DNA of 64,000 nt. It comes from JAIBJN01 sp963830885. GTDB taxonomy: Bacteria; Actinomycetota; Thermoleophilia; Gaiellales; Gaiellaceae. Positions 54,410-64,000 of the stretch are shown piece after piece. Made by a program: the position numbers and the translations under genes. The notes under the pieces were generated by a model. The model ran no database searches. It saw nothing but the letters and a program-made list of their open reading frames with translations, and was not told the origin of the DNA. Every line of letters begins with the position of its first letter. The stretch's first letter is position 1. The stretch covers positions 1 through 64,000 of the forward strand of contig CAWHOA010000038.1 in the NCBI GenBank assembly GCA_963830885.1, given 5' to 3'.

Positions 54410-55417
54410 TCAGCCGCCGATGAAGGACATCTCGACCTTCGGCAGGTCGGCGGTCTCGGCCGAGCGGAGCTCCGAGTAGCGGTCGGTGCGGGCGCGCCAG
54501 ATGTCAGCGATCGCGGCGCTCAGCTCCTCGTCGGACGCGCCGCCGCGCAGGAGGGCCCGCAAGTCGTGGCCCTGCACTGCGAAGAGGCAGGTGTAGACCT
54601 GGCCGTCGGCCGAGAGGCGCGCGCGCGTGCAGTCGCCGCAGAACGGCTGCGTCACCGAGGAGATGACGCCGATCTCGCCGCTTCCGTCCCGGTAGCGCCA
54701 GCGGTTGGCCACCTCGCCCCGGTAGGCGGCCTCGACCGGCTCGAGCGGGAGCTCGGCGTCGATCGCCGCGACGATCTCGGCCGCGGGGACGACGTCGTCC
54801 ATCCGCCAGCCGTTCGTGTGGCCGACGTCCATGTACTCGATGAAACGCAGGACGACGCCGGTGCCACGGAAGCGCCGAGCCATCGGCAGGATCCCGCCCT
54901 CGTTGAGGCCGCGCTTGAGCACCACGTTCACCTTCACGGGCGCGAGGCCGGCGGCGAGCGCGGCGTCGACGCCCTCGAGCACGCGGGCGACGGGGAAGTC
55001 GACGTCGTTCATCGCGCGGAACACCTCGTCGTCGAGCGAGTCCAGGCTGACCGTGATCCGATCCAGCCCCGCGGCCTTCAGCGCCTCGGCCTTGCGGGCG
55101 AGGAGGGCGCCGTTCGTCGTCAGCGTCAGGTCGAGCCCGTCGATCCGGGCGAGGAGCGCGATCAGGGTCTCGACGTCGCGGCGGACGAGCGGCTCGCCTC
55201 CCGTGATCCGGATCTTCTCGACGCCGAGGCCGGCGAAGGCGCGGGCAACGCGCTCGATCTCCTCGAAGGAGAGCAGGTCGGTGCGGGCGAGGAAGGTGTA
55301 GTCCCGCCCGAAGACCTCCTTCGGCATGCAGTAGACGCAGCGGAAGTTGCAGCGGTCGGTCACCGAGATCCGGAGGTCCCGCACCGGCCGCCCCAGCTTG
55401 TCGGTCAGCCGCTCCAC
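54410..55417 (-). CDS. moaA: GTP 3',8-cyclase MoaA
   Basis: A 335-residue radical SAM enzyme that starts molybdenum cofactor synthesis from GTP. The N-terminal cluster motif is DRCNFRCVYCMP (CxxxCxxC), followed by KIRITGGEPLVRRD. The second cluster motif FCGDCTRARLSADGQVYTCL is near residue 270, and the C-terminal double glycine is intact (MSFIGG). The GTG at 55417 gives the family length; the frame is open far upstream only by chance. No other moa genes are in the window. Confidence 0.95.
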   Translation of the reverse strand: MERLTDKLGRPVRDLRISVTDRCNFRCVYCMPKEVFGRDYTFLARTDLLSFEEIERVARAFAGLGVEKIRITGGEPLVRRDVETLIALLARIDGLDLTLTTNGALLARKAEALKAAGLDRITVSLDSLDDEVFRAMNDVDFPVARVLEGVDAALAAGLAPVKVNVVLKRGLNEGGILPMARRFRGTGVVLRFIEYMDVGHTNGWRMDDVVPAAEIVAAIDAELPLEPVEAAYRGEVANRWRYRDGSGEIGVISSVTQPFCGDCTRARLSADGQVYTCLFAVQGHDLRALLRGGASDEELSAAIADIWRARTDRYSELRSAETADLPKVEMSFIGG

Positions 55418-55603
55418 GGATGAAGCGTAGCCCAGCGGGTTACGTCGGCCGGGCGCTTGGGTACCTCGGCTGCGATCGACTCTTCGCCCGAAGCGGGGCG
55501 CCCTGGGATTCTGCGGGCGCCTCGCCTCACCATCAGGTGGGCTGATCGAGTCGGGCGGGAACTCGACTTGAGCTGATGGTCCCGCGACCGGCATGCTGCG
55601 ACC

Positions 55604-56563
55604 ATGGCTGCGCGGTACCCCGCTCGTGTTTGGCTTGCCCTGGTGACGATCTACATCGTCTGGGGCTCGACGTTCATCGCGCTTGCGATCGTCGTCCGGG
55701 ACCTGCCGCCGCTCCTCTCGCTGGCCATCCGGCACCTGCTCGCGGGCGCTCTGCTGCTCGCGTGGGCCCTGCCGCGCGGTGACCGCGAGGGCGATCCGGT
55801 CGGGCGGGCGCAGATCCTCGCCGGCTTCGTGTTCGGCGGCCTGCTCTTCCTCGTCGGCCACGGGACGCTCGCCTGGGCGCAGCAGACCGTGCCGGCCGGC
55901 GTCGCCGCGCTCCTCGTCGGGAGCATCCCGATCTGGATGGCGCTCCTCGACCGCGTCTTCTTCGGCCGTCGCCTGCGCCCCTCGGCGTACGTCGGCTTCG
56001 GGCTCGGCTTCGTCGGGCTCGCGTTCCTCGTCGACCCGTTCGGAGCCGGACAGGTCGACCGCGTCGGCGCGCTCGTGATCCTCGTCGGCGCGCTCGCATG
56101 GTCGGCGGGCTCGCTCTACTCGCGCGGAGCCGCGTTGCCGAAGCGTCCGCTCGTCTCCGCGGGTCTCGGCGCCGTGTGCGGCGGCCTCCTCTGCCTCGTG
56201 GTCGCGGTCTTCGCCGGCGAGCTCGGGCAGGCGACGTGGACGTTCGAGGCCGTGGGCGCGCTCACCTACCTCCTCGTCGTCGGCAGCCTCGTCGGCTTCA
56301 CGGCCTACGTCTGGCTCCTGCGCGTGGCCCCGGTCTCGCTCGTCTCCACCTACGCCTACGTGAACCCGATCGTCGCGGTCGCGCTCGCCTGGCTGCTGCT
56401 CGGCGAGACGATCACCCTGCAGATGGGCGTCGCCGGCGCAGCCATCCTCGTGGCCGTGGCGCTCATCCTCCGCGCGAGCGGCGCAGCGGTCGAGCCCGGC
56501 CGCGGCCTTCTCCGCCGCCGCGCGCCAATGCCGGCGCGGCCGGCCTCCGAGCCCGCCTCCTGA
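55604..56563 (+). CDS. EamA/DMT family transporter
   Basis: A 319-residue membrane protein with ten spans in two EamA repeats: VTIYIVWGSTFIALAIVVRD at the start and YLLVVGSLVGFTAYVWLLRV in the second half, with YAYVNPIVAVALAWLLLGET typical of drug/metabolite transporters (RhaT/YedA type). It exports metabolites; the substrate is unknown. The upstream space 55418-55603 has a TTGAGC box at 55568 and a hairpin (GGCGCCC/GGGCGCC) but no gene. Confidence 0.88.
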   Translation: MAARYPARVWLALVTIYIVWGSTFIALAIVVRDLPPLLSLAIRHLLAGALLLAWALPRGDREGDPVGRAQILAGFVFGGLLFLVGHGTLAWAQQTVPAGVAALLVGSIPIWMALLDRVFFGRRLRPSAYVGFGLGFVGLAFLVDPFGAGQVDRVGALVILVGALAWSAGSLYSRGAALPKRPLVSAGLGAVCGGLLCLVVAVFAGELGQATWTFEAVGALTYLLVVGSLVGFTAYVWLLRVAPVSLVSTYAYVNPIVAVALAWLLLGETITLQMGVAGAAILVAVALILRASGAAVEPGRGLLRRRAPMPARPASEPAS

Positions 56564-56578
56564 CCCCGCGAAGCCCGA

Positions 56579-56663
56579 GCTTGTGTTCCACCAGCACAAG
56601 CCTGGGAGTCCCGAGCTCGCCCGTATTCCCCCGGCTCAGGGCTTGTGCGCGTGGAACACAAGC
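56579..56663. repeat. Short element with 22-bp terminal inverted repeats (copy 2)
   Basis: Left end GCTTGTGTTCCACCAGCAC, right end GCGTGGAACACAAGC; the 22-bp ends are inverted copies at about 20 of 22 positions and match the ends of 39381-39487. The interior is about 41 bp, shorter than in copy 1. It lies between the transporter and the decarboxylase genes. Confidence 0.7.
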
Positions 56664-56711
56664 GGCTCGTGGGGCCGCGGGCTTCCGGCTGGTCCGGTAG
56701 AACCGCGCTCC

Positions 56712-58116
56712 GTGGACCAGCGCGCGACACCACTGGCCGACGCGGCCGCGGCTTTTCTCGCGGCCGGAGTCACGCCGTTCACGACGCCCGGGCACAAGCG
56801 GAGGCCCGATCTCGCCGACGAGCTCCTGCTCCTCGACCTGCCCCTCTCGGGCGGCGCCGACGACCTGCACATGCGCTCGGACGTCCTCGGCCAGGCCGAG
56901 CGCCTCGCGGCCGACCTGTGGGGCGCCGACCTCTGCCGCTTCTGCGGGAACGGCTCGACGGAGGGGAACCAGGCGCTCGCGCTCGCGCTCGGCCGTCCGG
57001 GCGACCGCGCCGTCATCTCCCGGAGCATGCACAAGTCGGTCCTGGCCGGGCTCGTGCTCTCGGGGCTCGAGCCGGTCTGGGTGCGCCCCGACGTCGACCC
57101 CGGCACCGGGCTTACCGCTCGCCCTCCCGTCGGAGCGGGTGGCGGCCGCCCTCGCCGAGGCGCCGGATGCCTGCGGCGTCTTCCTGGTCGAGCCGAGCTT
57201 CGTCGGCGTCCTCTCAGACGTGGGCGCGATCGCGGAGCTCGCCCACGGCGCCGGCGTCCCGCTCGTTGTCGACCAGGCCTGGGGAGCGCACTTCGGCTTC
57301 CACCCCGCGGTGCCGCCGCACGCCCTCGCCTCCGGCGCCGACGCGTTCGTCGCCTCCTCGCACAAGACGCTCGCCGCCTTCACGCAGAGCGCGTTCCTGC
57401 TCGCGCGCGGCGGCTTCCTCGACCTCGAGCGGTTGGACGAGTCCTTCGAGATCCTCCACACGACGAGCGTCTCCGCCGCGCTGCTCGCCAGCATCGACCG
57501 CGCGCGGATGATCATGGCCACGCGGGGCGAGGAGCTCCTCGGCGAGACCGTGCGCCTGGCCGCCTACGCCCGCGGGCGCCTGGCCGAGGTTGAGGGCCTG
57601 GCGATCGTCGCCTCCGACGACCCGACGAAGCTCGCGCTCGCCCTTCCCGGCACCGGCGTGGACGGGCTCGAGGTCGAGGCCGACCTCTTCGCCCAGGGCA
57701 TCCGCTTCGAGCTGGCCAACCGCGACCTGCTCGTCCCGCTCCTGACGATCGCGGACACCGAAGAGGGGGTGGAGCGCCTCTGCGACGCGCTGGTCGCGTC
57801 GCTCGCGGGGCGGCGGGGCGAGTCGCGTCCGCCCGGCGCTGCCAGCGCGGTCTGGGACATCACGCCCGAGACGGCCATGACCCCGCGGGAGGCGTTCTTC
57901 TCCGCGCGGGAGACCGTCAGGGCCGAAGACGCCCCCGGCAGGGTCGCCGCCGAGATGGTCTGTCCGTACCCGCCGGGGATCCCGGCGATCGCTCCGGGCG
58001 AGGTGGTCTCCCGGGAGCTCGTGGACGCCCTCCGGGAGGCCGCCGCCGCCGGCACGCGGCTGTCGTACTGCGCCGACGCGGCTCTGGCCTCGCTGCAGGT
58101 CGTCGCCCGCGCCTGA
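56712..58116 (+). CDS. Orn/Lys/Arg decarboxylase, apparent frameshift
   Basis: A PLP enzyme of the Orn/Lys/Arg decarboxylase family (short, Bacillus SpeA-like type, about 467 residues). The first part (GTG at 56712) reads FTTPGHKRRPDLADELLLLD, NGSTEGNQALALALGRPGDR and ISRSMHKSVLAGLVLSGLEP. After DVDPGTGL the frame breaks near 57114; with one base removed it continues PLALPSERVAAAL and then LVEPSFVGVLSDVGAI, PLVVDQAWGAHFGFH and SSHKTLAAFTQSAF (PLP lysine). The rest runs to 58116. Product would be a diamine or agmatine. One inserted A explains the break. Confidence 0.82.
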
Positions 58117-58140
58117 CCGCGCTCAGCGATCTGCTATAAC
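58112..58140 (+). promoter_or_regulatory. dnaK: Candidate dnaK promoter
   Basis: CCTGAC (58112-58117), 17-bp spacer, TATAAC (58135-58140). It overlaps the end of the decarboxylase gene. The start would be near 58147. Confidence 0.55.
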
Positions 58141-58143
58141 GAG

Positions 58144-58162
58144 GGCTTAGATTTTCTGAGCC
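58144..58162. promoter_or_regulatory. Palindrome at dnaK transcription start
   Basis: GGCTTAGA-TTT-TCTGAGCC, arms matching at 7 of 8. It sits at the expected dnaK start, where a repressor would act. It does not match the known HspR site (CTTGAGT-N7-ACTCAAG), so HspR binding is only a possibility. Confidence 0.4.
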
Positions 58163-58195
58163 AGTCACGTAAGCCACTCACGGAGGACTCACCAC

Positions 58196-60108
<1,913 letters not shown>

Positions 60109-60109
<1 letters not shown>

Positions 60110-60614
60110 TGGCCTCCGAGGAGACCACCGGCCCGGAGCAGGCCGAGAAGGCGCTGGCGGAGCTGGAGGAGCGGATCGAGCTCCTCCAGCGCGAGCGCGA
60201 CGAGGTCATCGACGACCTCAAGCGCGTCGCCGCGGACTTCGACAACTACCGCAAGCGGGTGCTGCGCGACCAGGAGGCGCTGGTCGTGCGCGCCCACGAG
60301 CGGCTCGTGAAGGAGCTCCTGCCGGTCGTGGACGACCTCGAGCGCGCGCTCGTCGCCGCCGAGGAGCACGAGGAGGCGCGGCTCGAGGAGGGCGTCCGAC
60401 TCGTCCACCGCGAGCTGCGCGACGCCCTGGCCAAGGAGGGGCTCGTCGAGATCGAGACCGACGGCGAGTTCGACCCGCACGTCCACGAGGCGCTGTTGAC
60501 CCAGCCCTCCGAGGAGGACGAAGGGGCCATCCTCCAGGTGATTCAGAAGGGATACCGGCTCGGCGACCGGGTGCTCCGGCCCGCGCGCGTCGTCGTGTCC
60601 CAGGGGCCCGCGGA

Positions 60615-60618
<4 letters not shown>
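60109..60618 (+). CDS. grpE: Nucleotide exchange factor GrpE
   Basis: A 169-residue GrpE. The N-terminal half is a long coiled coil (LAELEERIELLQRERDEVID), followed by VAADFDNYRKRVLRDQEALV and the beta-domain VHEALLTQPSEEDEGAI with GYRLGDRVLRPARVVVSQG. It releases ADP from DnaK. Its stop overlaps the dnaJ GTG (GTGA). Confidence 0.95.
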
Positions 60619-61717
<1,099 letters not shown>

Positions 61718-61718
<1 letters not shown>

Positions 61719-61999
61719 TGCTCACGTTGCACGAGAAGCTCGAGAGCGAAGGCCCTCGCCTCGCTCCGGAGCCGGAGACCGCCGAGGAGCTCGTTGCAAG
61801 ACGGCCTCGCCCGTCGAGGCTGGTCGGGCTCGTGCTGTTCGCCGCCGCCGCGGCTGCGACGCTGGTGGCACTGGAAGAGCTCGGAGTCCTCGAGCTTCCG
61901 AAGGAGCTGATCTTGGGCGGCTTGATGCTCCTGACCGCCTTCGAGGTCATTGCGTGGCTGGTCGACTCTCGCGACGAGGAGGTTGGCGATGACGCTTGA
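61718..61999 (+). CDS. Small membrane protein in dnaK operon
   Basis: A 93-residue protein with two hydrophobic spans (LVGLVLFAAAAAATLVALEE and ELILGGLMLLTAFEVIAWLV), an acidic N-terminus and an acidic C-terminal tail (DSRDEEVGDDA). The ATG at 61718 overlaps the last base of the dnaJ stop; a GTG three bases earlier (61715) is the alternative. It overlaps hspR by 11 bp. No family recognised. Such a gene between dnaJ and hspR is unusual; coupling to both suggests a function in the stress response. Confidence 0.75.
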
Positions 62000-62368
62000 C
62001 GAGCGCCCGCGCTACATGATCTCCGTCGCCGCCGAGCTCGTCGGCATGCATCCGCAGACGCTGCGCGTGTACGAGACGAAGGGTCTGGTCCGCCCACGGC
62101 GCACGCCCGGCAACACGCGGCTCTACTCCGAGGCCGACCTCGAGCGCCTGCGCCTGATCCAGCGGCTCACCACCGAGCTCGGGCTCAACCTCGCCGGCGT
62201 CGAGACCGTGCTGCGCCTCCAGGACGAGCTCACTCGCCTGCAGGCGCGCATGGAGCGGCTGGAGGCCGAGATGCGCGCCGAGGTCCAGCGCGTGCACCGA
62301 CAGTACCGGCGCGAGGTCGTGCTCTACAGCGACCCCGGCGACACACTCCCCCGACCAGCGAAGAGGAC

Positions 62369-62387
<19 letters not shown>
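61989..62387 (+). CDS. hspR: Heat-shock repressor HspR (MerR family)
   Basis: A 132-residue MerR-type regulator. The DNA-binding part reads MISVAAELVGMHPQTLRVYE, then TKGLVRPRRTPGNTRLYSEA (wing), followed by a coiled coil (LQDELTRLQARMERLEAEMR). HspR represses dnaK and clpB operons in actinobacteria, with DnaK as co-repressor. It lies in its own target operon. It overlaps clpB by 19 bp. Confidence 0.94.

Positions 62388-64000
<1,613 letters not shown>

Noticed and set aside
55440..55580. Possible third member of the ~165-bp palindrome family upstream of the EamA gene
   Set aside because: Only a local hairpin (GGCGCCC/GGGCGCC) and short CGACTC arms are found; there is no common centre of symmetry over 150 bp.

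Overview
The window is GC-rich, densely packed bacterial chromosome. The gene content points to a high-GC actinobacterium, plausibly a Thermoleophilia/Gaiellales-type soil lineage: the chaperone order dnaK-grpE-dnaJ-hspR-clpB, an inositol phospholipid cluster, Ku, many GTG starts, several apparently leaderless genes and multi-spacer potABCD genes. The lineage is inference from gene content; there is no rRNA in the window.

Layout. Positions 1 to about 10,100 are a relic zone with lower GC and no intact gene, but with clear broken homologues in order: an ArsR-type regulator and an AHSA1-type protein, a winged-helix regulator with a membrane protein, a tube/LysM-type protein of an extracellular contractile injection system, an ABC-2 exporter (ATPase and permease), a proline iminopeptidase, and an Ltp-type lipoprotein. 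A decayed tRNA-Ala(UGC) closes the zone at 10,171. From 10.3 to 18.5 kb lies a guanidino/polyamine module (amidinotransferase-family hydrolase, PotABCD transporter, M20 peptidase, nitrilase-family amidohydrolase). It is bounded by two 22-bp copies of the tRNA-Ala 3' end, like an integrated island.

From 18.6 to 33.3 kb there is mixed metabolism and stress functions: ROK regulator, secreted ThuA-domain protein, class III aminotransferase with ACC deaminase and 6-phosphogluconate dehydrogenase, a hydrolase-cyclase fusion, polysaccharide deacetylase, GroES, an MMPL exporter, Ku and an antiporter. From 33.3 to 44.8 kb are argF (with an apparent single-base frameshift), a possibly acquired block (RibD-like reductase, zinc alcohol dehydrogenase between direct repeats, FAD oxidoreductase), arcC, a cyclic 2,3-diphosphoglycerate synthetase-like protein coupled to a zinc peptidase, YjbQ, and a truncated polysaccharide gene fragment (glycosyltransferase and wecB).

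From 45 to 51.3 kb are an rRNA/tRNA uracil methyltransferase, a metallophosphoesterase, a membrane protein, a uracil-DNA glycosylase, a frameshifted glycosyltransferase-PHP fusion and a secreted cyclase-family hydrolase. From 51.4 to 54.3 kb is an inositol lipid operon: a CDP-alcohol phosphatidyltransferase, a PAP2/AUR1-like enzyme, and an inositol-1-phosphate synthase whose reading frame carries a tandem ribbon-helix-helix DNA-binding extension behind two palindromic operator-like sites. The window ends with moaA, an EamA transporter, a frameshifted Orn/Lys/Arg decarboxylase and the heat-shock operon dnaK-grpE-dnaJ-(small membrane protein)-hspR-clpB, with clpB running off the end.

Connections. 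Arginine and polyamine chemistry recurs: guanidino hydrolase, PotABCD, argF, arcC and a basic amino acid decarboxylase could together form import, deimination, carbamoyl phosphate/ATP and polyamine steps, though they are not one operon. Intergenic spaces carry structured repeats: two ~165-bp long palindromes and two copies of a short element with 22-bp terminal inverted repeats. Several otherwise intact genes are broken by one-base insertions, so sequencing error must be excluded before calling them pseudogenes.
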